Numbered from the stretch's first letter, positions 13,290-25,659 are shown. The stretch: 64,000 nucleotides of DNA from Adiantum capillus-veneris (GCA_014529385.2 CM043958.1:82579525-82643524); one strand, 5' to 3'. The notes: a model not told the origin generated them from the sequence alone. A program made the numbers and translations.

Positions 13290-15219
13290 TGTGAGGTCCC
13301 CACCTCGTCGTCTCAAACGACGGATCTGATGGTAAACCTAGTGGCCACTAGATCTACAATGGAAGCAAACAAAGTGGTTTGTGGTTCATCTAGCGGACGA
13401 TCTCTCATCACGAAGTGAATCGAGTTCGAGCCTACTAGCATCACGATCTAGTTCCACCCCGCAGGGGAAGCGTGATTAACTTATCTAGCGATCCTAAGAC
13501 CTACCTTCCAAGAGGAGAGAAGTCCCGAGTGCCTTTTTTCTCATGTTTCAGAGGCACGTACACTTGAGACCTTACCGCTCTAGGGGCAATGAATAATACT
13601 AATGTTCTTATTGCACTTATGGGGACGGAGAGTTCCCGACCAATCGGACCACCCTTCTCATAGGCATTAGCAACCCGATCCAAGCCCCCACTTTCCACCC
13701 CATATTCACACTTCCTTTGTTACCTAATTACTACCACACATGGTTGTTCAACACATAAGTTCCTTGTTTATTTTCCAATTCACAAGTTCTTTAATACAGC
13801 CCTTCAACTAGTATTGCAAAGCGGCACCAAGACAGTAGCTCTAGTAAAAATTTACTCAAAAACTTATTCATTTAAAGTTCCAATGTTCTGGGGGTACAAC
13901 ATCCCTTCCCCAACGAGAGTTTACTCCTCCCATTGTCGCTTAGTTGCCCATACAACTAGGTTGTCCACCGCTTAACCAGCAGTCGTGAATTCAAGAGCCC
14001 TTAAGCAGGAACTCTAGCTCCTGCGAATAACTTCGCGAGCTGCCCTCTGTGATCAAGAGGGGGTTCGGACTAGATCAACATTGGAATTGAAAATGAACTA
14101 GCTGAGCTCAATTTTCCCTAGCAAACATTCTTTCCTAGCTCAAACAGTATATCCAACAATCATTCTTTCCTACATGTTTAGGGATATGTTCTTTCCTAAC
14201 TTATCGGATACAATGTTAACTTAAACAAAACTTGAATTAAAAATGTGACCTACCTCCACAATTTCTTTGTCATTGCTCCGTGAGTTGGCCGGTACTTGGT
14301 CGACCATGGGAGATTTTCCTTTTCCATTAGTGTTGCTTGTCTCCGTCTCACGGTCGTGGGAACCACCGAAACGAGTTCTCTTTACCGGGGCCATTTTATA
14401 CTCACTACTTAAATTGACAACTTGGAAAAAAAAAGAGCTAATATTCGAGAGCAACATTCAACCAAAATGACAGATTAGTTTCAATAAGCAAATCCCTTAT
14501 ACGAGAGGTTTGATTACTTCAAGACATAGAGATTTCTGATAGCACCTTACTTGTTCTATGGGAATTGGCCCTAAGGTTAATTATTTGGCCTAGATAGTTA
14601 AGAATTTCAAGTTTCTTCTCAATATATTTACTAGAGATGAATTCGGCATGCTTAATCACTTCCTAATGCAAGTAGAGGTTTGCAGATTTACCGTATGCAT
14701 AGGTGAGAGGGTTTCTCCCTTCCTAGTGATTAATGATAGATTAATTTCACTAATTACATCCTAATCTATGAGCTAATTGATTCTAATTTAGTTGTTTAAA
14801 CATTGTGTGGCGATAGAAAGCAGTTGACTATCTCTACCTCAATGCCGACTTGTTCTTCATTACAATGGTGACTAGCGGTTGATTCCTTAATCATGCATTA
14901 GTCTAAGATTAAGAGAGATTAACTGCTTGCATAATTACTAATAAGATTAAGATTTATGCAATAGATCAATGATACGGAGAATTAGAGAGTATCCCTTGAG
15001 TAATTTAGCTAGGGTTATGCACAATAGATGCGGGATTAAGAGAATATTGGAGAGAATTGCAACAAGCATTGTATATTACTGAGATTAGGTTGAATTCCTC
15101 TCGAAATTTTGATGCAATGGACTCCTCGAGACGAGAAATGGGCTGCACTCTCCTCCTTAGCTCTTCTTCCAAAGACTATGTCTGCCGGCAGCACCTCTCC
15201 AAGGTATGTGTGTGTATAG

Positions 15220-15270
<51 letters not shown>

Positions 15271-15895
15271 CACACTCTTATATAGGCTCTCCCAAGCTGA
15301 AAATCGAGCCATGCTGCTAAATACATATGAGGGAGTACTCACCTCATGCAAGGTAACTTAGTTACATACTTACCAAGTGTCCAGTTAACTTAGTCTAACT
15401 AACTCTCACACTCTCTCTCAAGCATGGCAAGTCTCCCACAAGACCCTAGAGGTGTGAGGACGCCCCCTAGCTACTAAAGCAAGCTACCAGTGGCCTGGGA
15501 CCTGTTCCCACACAGCCCCCGAGCCCCGGTGCTCCCCGCACAGCCTTAGGAAATTTTGACTTTAGGCTAAAACGGGCAATACGAATCGGAATTTAATGTC
15601 GTAAATTGCTATATAAGCTCTAACTAAGGTGTACATGTCCGAGTACCTGCCATATTTAGCAGCCCCCGATGTCCAAAAATGCATTTTTTCAAATTTGGGA
15701 TACGGGTGCAGTGTTTCGAGACGATTAAAACTAGACGGGTCGGGTGACCAAAAACATACTATTTTTGGAAATTTTTCACAAAAATTATTTTAATTCACTT
15801 TTGGTAGCTTTATGACATTCTAAACATCATCATGATTGTTATGATTGTTTCATGGTACAATGGTGTTCTTTTAGCTCGGGGTCGGAGACCTTACA
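13290..15895 (-). repeat. 3' LTR (left copy) of the gag-only element
   Basis: 2,606 bp, TGTGAGG to CTTACA on the plus strand. It aligns throughout with 17526-20215, with a GT array at 15221-15268. It lacks two segments present in the right copy: a short duplication near 18220 and about 57 bp near 20110-20165. Confidence 0.93.
14254..14394 (-). other. Exon-like open frame within the left LTR
   Basis: A 47-codon minus-strand frame starts MAPVKRTRFGG after a pyrimidine-rich stretch and ends at GTGGAG/GTAGGT, a good splice-donor consensus. The frame stays open in the right LTR copy at 18515-18655 with the same length. It is not recognised as any known protein. It could be a captured host exon or a chance open frame. 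Confidence 0.3.
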
Positions 15896-15906
15896 TCCTC
15901 CCCAAC
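15896..15906 (-). other. Polypurine tract of the gag-only element
   Basis: The minus strand reads TTGGGGAGGA directly before the LTR start TGTAAGG, the expected plus-strand priming site. Confidence 0.7.
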
Positions 15907-16077
15907 GTGAAAAATTTGAGATGTCCTCATCTCAAGAATACATCTGGATAAACTCTATGCTAACTACTTAGGTACATATATCCTTTGTCTAAAGTAAAGA
16001 CATCCTTTGATAATAGAACAGTCTTTAGCTTTATGCGTCTTATTCTGCTGAACTTTGATGAGATCCTGGTGATTGAA

Positions 16078-17000
16078 TTATTGCTCACTAGGATTAGCAA
16101 TTGCAGCATACAGAGCTGCTCTCTCATCAGCTTCGTCACCCACAGTTGTTTGTCTCACTGCGGCATTAGCGAAAGCTCCGCTTCCTTGTCCTATGTTTCC
16201 TCTTCCTCGGCCTCCTCTTCCGTTTGGTTGACCTCGCCCATTGACATTCAAAGGTACTTTATTAGCACCGAATGTTTGGAAAATCCTTTTTGGACATCGG
16301 CTTTTGTAATGTCCATACTCCTGGCATTCAAAAAATCTTATATTGGGAAACTCGGTAGATGCCGTAGTAGCTACTAGCGGACGATGGTCGTATGCAGGGT
16401 TGATTGGTATGTTACTCCAGTTGTCTGTCGTGGCCCTCTTTGACAAATGGTATTGACTATCTTGGGTAGTCCTTTGAATCTCTTTAGCTAATGGTTTGGC
16501 CCTTATTAAGGCATCTTGCAGAGTTGTTGGTCTGAGACCTTCTAGTTGGTTGTTCAAGGGGTCGATGAGTCCTTGGCAGAACCGTGCTACTTGTTGTTCC
16601 AACATCATCTTAGGAGCATATCTCCAAAGAGTGACGAACTTTAAATAATATTCTTCGACAGATGAAGTCAGCTGCCGAAGTGAAAAGAACTCGTTCATCT
16701 TTAAGGTTTTATAGGCGGGTGGTAAGTAACGCCCCATCACTGCAACCTTGATGTCTTCCTAGGATTGGGAAGATCCCTTAATATCCAAGTCCCTACAATG
16801 TTGCTTCCACCATATCTTGGAATCGCCAGACAAGCGGAACATCGCAAGCATGGTTTGATTCACGGGTTGGGTTCCCGCAGCTTCAAAGTAGTCGTCCATT
16901 GCTTCCATCCATACGTCCGCATCTCTCTCCACATTAACCCCTTCACCTTTAAAGGTTGGAGGCTGCGCTTGCTTAAGGAGAAGCTTTTCTCTTGAACGGC
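16078..17000 (-). pseudogene. Ty3-type gag, one in-frame stop
   Basis: This is the only coding content of the gag-only element. The minus-strand frame begins near QAQPPTFKG (about 16975) and continues through the capsid-like segment DVWMEAMDDYFEAAG and FRLSGDSKIWWKQH. A TAG near 16758 interrupts it, and a clean 220-codon frame runs from 16740 to 16078 (EEYYLKFVTLWRYAP, FCQGLIDPLNNQLEGL). Near the end, ECQEYGHYKSRC is a CCHC zinc knuckle whose first Cys is replaced by Phe. It is followed by a Gly/Arg-rich tail with alternating RGRG and NGRG. Gag would form the virus-like particle and package RNA. With one stop and a damaged knuckle it is probably inactive. Confidence 0.82.
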
Positions 17001-17510
17001 GGTATATAGCGCAGTAGACGGTACCTTTCCAATGGTATAAAACTCATTACTATAGCACTCTTCTCAAATGAACCTAGGCTTTTCCATACTAAGAAGAAAT
17101 TTAACTTTTTGGGCTTAACCAGCCTACTTAATCTGTACAGCTATCACAAAGGATTTAACCATTCCACCATTAGTTTAAATTCCATTGAATACATCCAAAA
17201 TTGTCTGATAAATAATGGTAAAAACTTTACTCAAGAGCTTTGATCCATTCTTATAACTTTATGTGCATCAATAGGCTACCTGCCCGTAGCACTAGTCGCA
17301 CCAACGACTTCTCAAAAAACATCATGTGGAACCCACCGAATCCCAACAAGCTCAACGAGTAAAACTCTTTAACATCACTCAGGAGACAATTCACTAGACA
17401 AATCCAATGTCATTATTCTGGGAAACATCATGCTCAAGATTTGAGTACGAGCTATCCTATTATCCCTTTTTTTTTTTTCAAACAACATCATTTTCCAGTT
17501 CGTAACCTAT

Positions 17511-17523
17511 AGCTCTGATAATA
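17511..17523 (-). other. Primer-binding site of the gag-only element
   Basis: The minus strand TATTATCAGAGCT lies two bases from the right LTR end and matches the tRNA-Met site TGGTATCAGAGC except at two positions. Confidence 0.7.
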
Positions 17524-17525
17524 GG

Positions 17526-20215
17526 TGTGAGGTCCCCACCCCATCGTCTCAAACGACGGATCAGATGGTAAACCTGGTGGTACTAGATCTAAAGTAGAAG
17601 CAAACAAAGTGTTTTATGGTTCACCTAGCGGAAGATCTCTCATCACGAAGTGAATCGAGTTCGAGCCTACTAGCATCGAGATCTAGTTCCACCCCGCAGG
17701 GGAAGCGTGATTAACTTATCTAACGATCCTAAGACCCAACTTCCAAGAGGAGAGAAGTCCCGAGTGCCTTTTTCCCCATGTTTCAGAGGCACGTACACTT
17801 GAGACCTTACCGCTCTAGGGGCAATGAATAATACTAATGTTCTTATTGCACTTATGGGGACAGAGAGTTCCCGACCAATCGGACCACCCTTCTCATAGGC
17901 ATTAGCAACCCGATCCAAGTCCCCCACTTTCCACCCCATACTCACACTTCCTTTGTTACCTAATTACTACCACACATGGTTGTTCAACACATAAGTTCCT
18001 TGTTTATTTTCCAATTCACAAGTTCTTTAATACAACCCTTCAACTAGTATTGCAAAGCGGCACCAAGACAGTAGCTCTAGTAAAAATTTACTCAAAAACT
18101 TATTCATTTAAAGTTCCAATGTTCTGGGGGTACAACATCCCTCCCCCAACGAGAGTTTACTCCTCCCGTTGTCGCCTAGTTGCCCATACAACTAGGTTGT
18201 CCACCGCTTAACCAGCAGTCGTGGACTTCCACCGCTTAACCAGCAGTCGATTCAAGAGCCCTTAACCAGGAACTCTAGCTCCTGCGAATAACTTCGCGAG
18301 CTACCCCCTGTGATCAAGAGGGGGTTCGGACTAGATCAACATTGGAATTGAAAATGAACTAGCTGAGCTCAATTTTCCCCAGCAAACTTTCTATCCTAGC
18401 TCAAACAGTATATCCAACATTCATTCTTTCCTACATGTTTAGGGATATGCTATTTCCTAACTTATCAGATACAATGTTAACTTAAACAAAACTTGAATTA
18501 AAAATGTGACCTACCTCCACAATTTCTTTGTCATTGCTCCGTGAGTTGGCCGGTACTTGGTCGACCATGGGAGCTTTTCCTTTTACATTAGTGTTGCTTG
18601 TCCCCGCCTCGCGGTCGTGGGAACCACCGAAACAAGTTCTCTTTACCAGGGCCATTTTATACTCACTACTTAAATTGACAACTTGGAAAAAAAAAAGAGC
18701 TAATATTTGAGAGCAACATACGACCAAAATGACAGATTAGTTTCAATAAGCAAATCCCGTGTACGAGAGGTTTGATTACTTCAAGACATAGAGATTTCTG
18801 ATAGAACCTTACTTGTTCTATGGAATTGGCCCTAAGGTTAATTATTTGGCCTATATAGTTAAGAATTTTAGGTTTCTTCTCAATATATATACTAGAGATG
18901 AATTCGGCATGCTTAATCACTTCCTAATGCAAGTAAAGGTTTGCAGATTTACCGTATGCATAGGTGAGAGGGTTTGTCCCTTCCTAGTGATTAATGATGG
19001 ATTAATTTCACTAATTACATCCTAATCTATGAGCTAATTGGTTCTAATTTAGTTGTTTAAACATTGTGTGGCGACAGAAAGCAGTTGACCATCTCTACCT
19101 CAATGCCGACTTGTTCTTAATTACAATGGTGACTAGCGGTTGATTCCTTAATCATGCATTAATCTAATATTAAGAGAGACTAACTGCTTGCATAATTACT
19201 AATTAGATTAAGATTTATGCAATAGATCAATGATACGGAGAATTAGAGAGTATCCCTTGAGTAATTTAGCTAGGGTTATGCACAATAGATGCGGGATTAA
19301 GAGAATATTGAAGAGAATTGCAACAAGCATTGTATATTACCGAGATTAGGCTGAATTCCTCTTGAAATTTTGATGCAATGGACTCCTCGAGACGAGAAAC
19401 GGGCTGCACTCTCCTCCTTAGCTCTTCTTCCAAAGACTATGTCTGCCGGCAGCACCTCCCCAAGGTATGTGTGTGTATAGGAGTGTGTGTGTGTGTGTGT
19501 ACTGAGTATGTGTGTGTGAGCATATATGTGTGTGTGTGTGTGTGTGTGAGCACACTCTTATATAGGCTCTCCCAAGCTGAAAATCGAGCCATGCTGCTAA
19601 ATACATCTGAGGGAGTACTCACCTCATGGAAGGTAACTTAGTTACATGCTTACCAAGTGTCCAGTTAACTTAGTCTAACTAACTCTCACACTCTCTCTCA
19701 AGCATGGCAAGTCTCCCACAAGCCCCTAGAGGTGTGAGGGTGCCCCCTAACTGCTAAAGCAAGCTTCCAGTGGCCTGGGACCTGTTCCCACACAGCCCCC
19801 GGAGCCCCGGTACTCCCCGCACATCCTTAGGAAATTTTGACTTTAGGCTAAAACGGGCAATACGAATCGGAATTTAATGTCGTAAATTGCTATATAAGCT
19901 CTAACTAAGGTGTACCTGTCCGAGTACCTGCCATATTTAGCAGCCCCCGGTGTCCGAAAATGCATTTTTTCAAATTCAGGATACGTGTGCAGTTTTTCGA
20001 GACGGTTATAACTAGACGGGTCGGGTGACCAAAAACTTACTATTTTTGGAAATTTTTCACAAAAATTATTTTAATTCACTTTTGGAAGCTTTATGACATT
20101 CTAAACATCATGGCATCGATAGATTTTGGAAAACTACTAAAAATAGTAACTTTTTCCATTATGATTGTTTCATGGTACAATGGTGTTCTTTTAGCTCGGG
20201 GTCGGAGACCTTACA
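17526..20215 (-). repeat. 5' LTR (right copy) of the gag-only element
   Basis: 2,690 bp and clearly homologous to 13290-15895, with a few percent substitutions plus indels. The GT array at 19485-19549 is interrupted here and longer than in the left copy. Confidence 0.93.
18515..18655 (-). other. Exon-like open frame within the right LTR
   Basis: Copy of the frame at 14254-14394 (starts MALVKRTCFGG), again 47 codons and again ending at GTGGAG/GTAGGT. It has several amino-acid changes but no stop. Confidence 0.3.
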
Positions 20216-21159
20216 TTTAAGTCAAAATTTGAAACTTAAATTTAGTGTACTCGCTAATTTTTTGTAATCTCCACCCTTGGCATCAGAATGTGAATGATGA
20301 CAATTTATCAGCTCAAGTGCAAAAACACTTTGCCTAGGAAACATGTCCTAGTAAATCTTCAAACCCCAAAACTTGGAGATGAAGAAAGAGAGACCCTTTT
20401 CGGCTTCATGAACTGAAGAAATAGCTGGATAGGCTGATCATGTTTTCCTCCTTTGTCAAGCATAGGCATGACAGAGAAAGCTATATCTAGCCAACAAAGA
20501 GTCGACCGTGCCAAACTTCTTTGCCCTATTTTACATTCTAACAACATGCCTTGTCTTTGCAACCAAAATTTACTTTGGAAACCTTTTGGAGGATTCCTGC
20601 AATATTCACTCATATATGAAGTAAAAAAAGTCACATAATCGTAAAATTTTCCAATCTTATGGTCCTTGTTTGGTAGTCTGCTCTGCATCATGCCTTGCAC
20701 TTGTAGGAGTTTCTCGGATTCAAAAGACCCCTCTCTATACATTTCTGATGCTTGTAGTATTTGACTTGCCATATTTCTAGGTAACCTTGCTTGCCATCTA
20801 ATTTTGATGTGGAATTGTATCCTCCACCATAGTTTTATTAGAAGATGTGGCACTAGTATTGTATGAAAATCTAGTAAAAAAAGCCTTGCTCCGGGATCGA
20901 TGAGATCTTGATAACTAATGGAATTACCTAATTTAATTCTTTAAATTTATTAAATGTTGCAAATTGATTTCCCGATCACAATGTGCTGCTCTTTTCCTTT
21001 CCTTAGCCCTCTTTGTATCATCATCCCTATGGCCGCACTGCCGAAACATCGTGAATACAAAGACATGCTTTGAATATTGTTGAGGCGAGCCTCAAAATTC
21101 ACAACGTTGCTAGATTTTTTTTTAATTTTTGTCTTTTTACTGGATAGTGAAATATGGGT
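20216..21159. other. No recognised feature
   Basis: A 164-codon open frame on the minus strand (20359-20853) starts MPHLLIKLWWRIQFH and is rich in W, Q and basic residues. I recognise no domain. It could be LINE-derived or chance. Confidence 0.35.
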
Positions 21160-21447
21160 CTCAACCAGTATAGGTGTAGGGCTTGATGGCCTTGACAAGC
21201 ATTGGAGACTTGCCACAAAGTGCATGAGTGGGAACAACTGCCTATTGCCTGGCCACTTTTAGGGTAATGGCCCTTTGAGTATGAGCTCAAGGGCCCCTAC
21301 TGTCGGTTGGTGGGATAGTATAGTGCTTGAAGGCCTTGCCAAGCATTGAAGACTTGCCACAAAGTGCATGAGTGGGAAAAATTGTCTAATTGTCTGGCCA
21401 CTTTTAGGGTAATGGCCCTTTGAGTATGAACTCAAGGACCCCTGCTG
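21160..21447. repeat. Two-copy tandem repeat, about 144 bp
   Basis: The unit with cttgatggccttgacaagca (21182) recurs from 21326. Both copies contain gccacaaagtgcatgagtgg and agggtaatggccctttgag. Confidence 0.8.
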
Positions 21448-21851
21448 CTGCAACAAGCGATGGGGGAAACCGACACAAGAAAGTGAGTGAGAGAGAGACT
21501 TCGCACATTGTTGTGCTCCCCCACAGCCCACATGCTGCAAAAGCAAAAAACATGCTCTCAGTTCAGCTAGGTCTTGGTCAGTTTTGTGTAGATCCGTCAT
21601 GGCCCCTCCTCAATGCAAGTGGCCACTCTCACGTTATTTGGCTTCTAAATTCCTAACTTATGTGTAAGGAACCCATGCTTCCCACACCCATCTTCAGCCC
21701 TGCATCCATCCTTTTCTGCATGGCTTTAGTCATGATTTGCATGAGCACCCGCATGGTGCCCTAGTAGTAGGCAACAAAACATTACTATGTGCGCAAAAAA
21801 AGAGTGATCCTTTAGAACCATGGTAGGCAATTGAGGGACTCGAAGCAGACT

Positions 21852-22294
21852 CCTAAACCATACCGCATTGGCGTGGAAGGTATTAGGAAAGAGTCCCAAA
21901 GGAGCTTGCTTTTCTCTATTTCGGGCACACTCCTAAACCATACCCTGTCGGCGCTAAAGGTATTAGCCTAAAGAGTCCCAAAGGAGCTTGCTTTTGTGTG
22001 CTTAGAGCCCTACACTATTGCTCTTCTCAATCCTGGGTACTTTCCTACAAAGCCTACACTTCATTTTGTAGTTTCTCGAGGGACACCTTTTTCTTCTCCT
22101 TTCAATCCGCAGCAAGGCCCTAAATCATACCGCGTCGACATGGAAGGAGTTATGGCATGATCCTCGGTACTTTCCTACAAAGCCCTACACTTGATTTTGC
22201 AGTTGTTGGAGGGGCTGCATGCACACCTTTGCTTCTCCTCTCAATCCACGGCACGGCCCTAAATCATACCGCGTCGATGCGGAAGGAGTTATGG
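21852..22294. repeat. Degenerate tandem repeats of about 78 and 130 bp
   Basis: cctaaaccatacc...gagtcccaaaggagcttgct occurs twice (about 21853 and 21930). The segment ggtactttcctacaaagcc...cctaaatcataccgcgtcga occurs twice, 130 bp apart (22036 and 22166). All copies share the core cctaaaYcatacc, so they probably expanded from one unit. Confidence 0.7.
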
Positions 22295-22740
22295 CACAAT
22301 ACCCATTATCAAAATGAGATAGTAGCCCATGTTCCTTATATAATCTCTCCCACACCTAAAGCCTTTCTCCACACTGATTGCCTTGCTCGCCTCAGGAGTA
22401 TTGAAAACAATGAGCAATTAAGTGAGACTCTCGGCCATATCCTCTCCCGAAAAGACTAATTCCCCACTCTTGATTACGCTAGACTTGCCCAGCTATAGTG
22501 CAAGCCATCTCTGCATGCACCTATAACCTAGGGTGGCTTAGCCAAAAACCTGTCTCCTGCCCTCTGTGACTGCATGCCTCGCTTTTGTGAACTCCATTTC
22601 CCTCCTTAATCCTGATCGGCACCGGCCAAGCATGTAATTTGAACAAGTCTATGGAGCAATTTCAGTCTATCGATAGAACCTGGCATGAGTCCAGAGTGAG
22701 TGCGCCGACCATGTAGGCGCACACATCCCATGCTTAAAAC
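22295..22740. other. No recognised feature
   Basis: No supported gene or repeat. Confidence 0.45.
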
Positions 22741-22897
22741 TTTATTGCATTACATTTGTACAACAAGCTGGACATTGCTCTAACTACTCCCACGTCGACG
22801 CGGGATACTTAAGGGTAATGTCCCGATGAGGTGTTGTGAAAGGTAGAGCGGCCTGGCTGAGAAATCCATTTAATGTAAGGTCACCAAGGATGAAGTT

Positions 22898-22940
22898 AGA
22901 GAGGGAGAGAGAGAGAGAGGGAGGGAGAGAGAGAGAGAGG

Positions 22941-22987
<47 letters not shown>
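22898..22987. repeat. (GA)n microsatellite
   Basis: GA units with scattered GGGA interruptions, ending directly at the start of the HMGR-like sequence. Confidence 0.95.
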
Positions 22988-22993
<6 letters not shown>

Positions 22994-23435
22994 TGCGCTT
23001 GAAGGTTTTAATACCCACGCTGCAAACATTGTCTCAGTAGTACTTTGTTTTCATCGCAACAACAGGTCAAGACCTTGCTCAAAATGTTGAGAGCTCGTAG
23101 TGTATTATAATGATGGAGCCCACAAAAGCCGGGTCTGACCTACATGTTTCCATCACTATGCCATCTTTGGAGGTTGGAGCGATCAGAGGTGGTACACAGC
23201 TTCCATCGCAAGATGCATGTTTAAACCTTCTAGGAGTAAAAGGTGAAAATGCTGAGTTACCCGGTGCTAACGCACAAAAGCTTACGAGGATAGTTGATGG
23301 GGCCGTTTTGGTTGGAGTATTGTCACTATTTATGTCGGCTTTAGCAACAGGGCATCTTGTAAAGAGATTCATATGTGGTACAATCAGTCTAGTAAAAGTC
23401 TAGCTCAAGAAGCACAAGCATGTCCTAGATTTTAA
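22988..23435 (+). pseudogene. HMGR: HMG-CoA reductase C-terminal pseudogene, copy 1
   Basis: The translated fragments follow the C-terminal third of plant 3-hydroxy-3-methylglutaryl-CoA reductase, the NADPH-dependent mevalonate-pathway enzyme of the ER. They are [60 protein letters not shown] and [15 protein letters not shown]. Frames change near 23050-23075 (extra bases before GQD), and a TAG replaces the sense codon after ESS. The end shifts frame before the SHMWYN-type tail. The catalytic N-terminal domains and the membrane segments are missing. No intron-like interruption is visible. The fragment abuts a GA array and is repeated at 25217-25659. Confidence 0.87.
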
Positions 23436-23577
23436 TTTTGGAGATCAATAGGGTAGGGAGTGCTCGACACCATGCTTCGTACCGTAAATCCCTAAATGCT
23501 CATCTCCTAGGCAAGATTATTTATCGACTTTCTAATTTTTGTACACATACCTACCCTTGCTTTTTTTGCAAGTGCTC

Positions 23578-23639
<62 letters not shown>

Positions 23640-24080
23640 CATTTTGGTCCAATCAATGCTCTCGCTTTCATTAATCTCGATGGAAAAGGTTTCTGAAGTG
23701 GAGCCTAAGATGGTTATGTACGTGTGCATCATTTTGATGCTGATTATTTAAATACCAAAGTGTAACAAAGTATATTTCATGCAGGAAGAGTAGTTCGATC
23801 AATTTGCATGAGTGTACGTGAAAAAAGGCTTCAAGTGTAGGCTCATTGTCGAATGTTTGTGGTTTAGGTTGTCTCCATATAATCTTGAAGCCTTACTTTA
23901 AAGGATAGCTATTTCCATACCTATTCGGGTGCTTCTCTCTTTGTGTTACTAATTATTGCAATAATAATTGTTTTGGCAAAAAAAAAAGGGGAGAGAGAGA
24001 GAGAGAGCACTTGTGTTTGCATTAATTTCACGCATTACATGTGTACAAGCTGGGCATTGCCCTAACTACTCTCGTGTCTA
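23436..24080 (+). repeat. Flanking module of the HMGR repeat block, copy 1
   Basis: Non-coding sequence after the HMGR relic, including (GA)n at 23582-23639. It matches 25660-26340 in order and orientation, and the end (tgtacaagctgggcattgcc) also matches sequence before copy 1 near 22755. The unit is therefore tandemly reiterated at about 2.2 kb. Confidence 0.8.
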
Positions 24081-24620
24081 GATTAGTCTATCCTATCATA
24101 CATTGGTCTAGATTATGCATTGATTTGTATACATATACTAAAAAGTAAAGTCTTTCACAATGATGTACCATAATCATCCACCAAGTACTAGCTTTCATGA
24201 TGATGTTACCATAATCATCCACCAAGTACAATGGTGTTACCATAATCATTCACCAAGTACAATATGTTTATGCAGATCAACCTCATTACATATAGTCGCT
24301 TACAAAATCTTTACATTGGTCAAGAAAAAAATAGTGTTTTTTTCTCCTTTATGATCAGTCACTAGGTACCACCTTTGTATCACATGATTTTTATGCATAC
24401 CCAAGTCATTACATACAATCGATTACCAAGTTTTCAGTTATGGCTACCAAATATTAAGAAAAAAACGTAAAAGACTCTATTACCATTGCATAGTGTTGCC
24501 AACGTTGACGCAATCAAATATTGTGGCTTGTGAGGGATGATCACCGATCAACCGTTTGATGGGTTTGTTGTAGTAGTAGGTGTGCATAGCTTGTGTATGT
24601 AAGATCCTGGCAGCGCCTCC

Positions 24621-24657
<37 letters not shown>

Positions 24658-25216
24658 GTGTGTGATGAGAATAAACGGTACTGTAGGCAATCGCTATCAA
24701 ACAGAGATTATGCGCAGGGTGTATACCTAGTAATACGATGGCGTTTTTATACTTGCAGCCCACCGCATCTACATGCAATTTCTTTATTGCTACCTTGTGT
24801 ACAGAGAATTCGCCAACGGTTCTACTCCATATAAAGCATGTTCGCAATCGGTGTAGGATACGCTTTTATTTATGTCACTACCTATTTTTAAGCCCCTCAC
24901 TTGGGTGAGGTTAAGTTTAGACTTTTTTTATTAAAGCCAAAGATAGCAAGAGAGTAAGATAAACAGGAGGGATGTAGTTTTACAATTACTTTTACCAATT
25001 TCATGCTACGGACTCGTTAGATAGAAAGATAGAAGTAAAAAAAGACCGAGAGTGAGAACCCATTTTTTTATATATTAAAAACCATTTTTACCCATCTTGC
25101 TCTGTATAGAGAGATAGGGATCGGGTAAGAGAGAGACGAGTGGGTTTTAAAAAAGAAGAAGAAGGTACTATTTATCATGCTAATATCCGGGATTCAGAGA
25201 GAGAGAGAGAGAGAGA
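24081..25216. other. Unshared segment between HMGR blocks
   Basis: No gene recognised. It contains three short repeats of ccataatcatYcaccaagta (24168-24260) and a GT array at 24623-24664. Its absence from the other unit suggests an insertion. Confidence 0.5.
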
Positions 25217-25659
25217 GCCGGTGCGCTTGGAGGTTTTAACACCCACGCTGCAAACATTGTCTCAGTAGTACTTTGTTTTCATCGCAACAGGTCAAGACCT
25301 TGCTCAAAATGTTGAGAGCTTGCAGTGTATTATAATGATGGAGCCCACAAAAGCCAGGCCTGACCTACATGTTTCCATCACTATGCCATCTTTGGAGGTT
25401 GGAGCGATCAGGTGTTACATAGGTTCCATCGCAAGCTGCATGTTTAAACCTTCTAGGAGTAAAAGGTGAAAATGCTAAGTTACCGGGTGCTAACGCACAA
25501 AATCTTGCAAGGATAGTTGATGGGGCCATTTTGGGTTGGAGAATTGTCACTAATTATGTCGGCTTTAGCAGCAGGGCATCTTGTAAAGAAAGTCATATGT
25601 GGTACAATCGGTCTAGTAGAAGTCTAGCTCAAGAAGCACAAGCATGTCCTAGATTTTAA
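25217..25659 (+). pseudogene. HMGR: HMG-CoA reductase C-terminal pseudogene, copy 2
   Basis: Second copy of the HMGR relic and better preserved at both ends. It starts AGALGGFNTHAANIVS, the canonical plant wording, and keeps [13 protein letters not shown] and [14 protein letters not shown]. Near its end it has SHMWYNRSSRSL before a TAA at 25657. In plant HMGR this tail contains the catalytic His (SHM) and the Ser that SnRK1 kinases phosphorylate. It has frame changes before FIATG, a short deletion in the GGTQL region (GAI followed by a shifted frame) and another shift near 25540. It is non-functional but independently decayed, since its lesions differ from copy 1. Confidence 0.87.

Larger units (their letters stand above)
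13290..20215 (-). mobile_element. Complete gag-only LTR retrotransposon with giant LTRs
   Basis: Two direct LTRs (13290-15895 and 17526-20215) flank a 1,630-bp internal region. The element is bounded by the 5-bp duplication tttaa at 13285-13289 and 20216-20220. On the minus strand it has a tRNA-Met-like primer site after the right LTR, a gag relic, and a polypurine tract before the left LTR. There is no protease, reverse transcriptase, RNase H or integrase. LTRs make up over three quarters of the length. It is therefore non-autonomous, of the type described as TR-GAG or LARD-like, and would need enzymes from a Ty3 partner. Confidence 0.92.

Noticed and set aside
13501-13698. 65-codon frame repeated at 17670-17945 as a conserved gene
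   Set aside because: It lies inside the two LTRs of one element, so the conservation is explained by recent duplication, and no domain is recognised.
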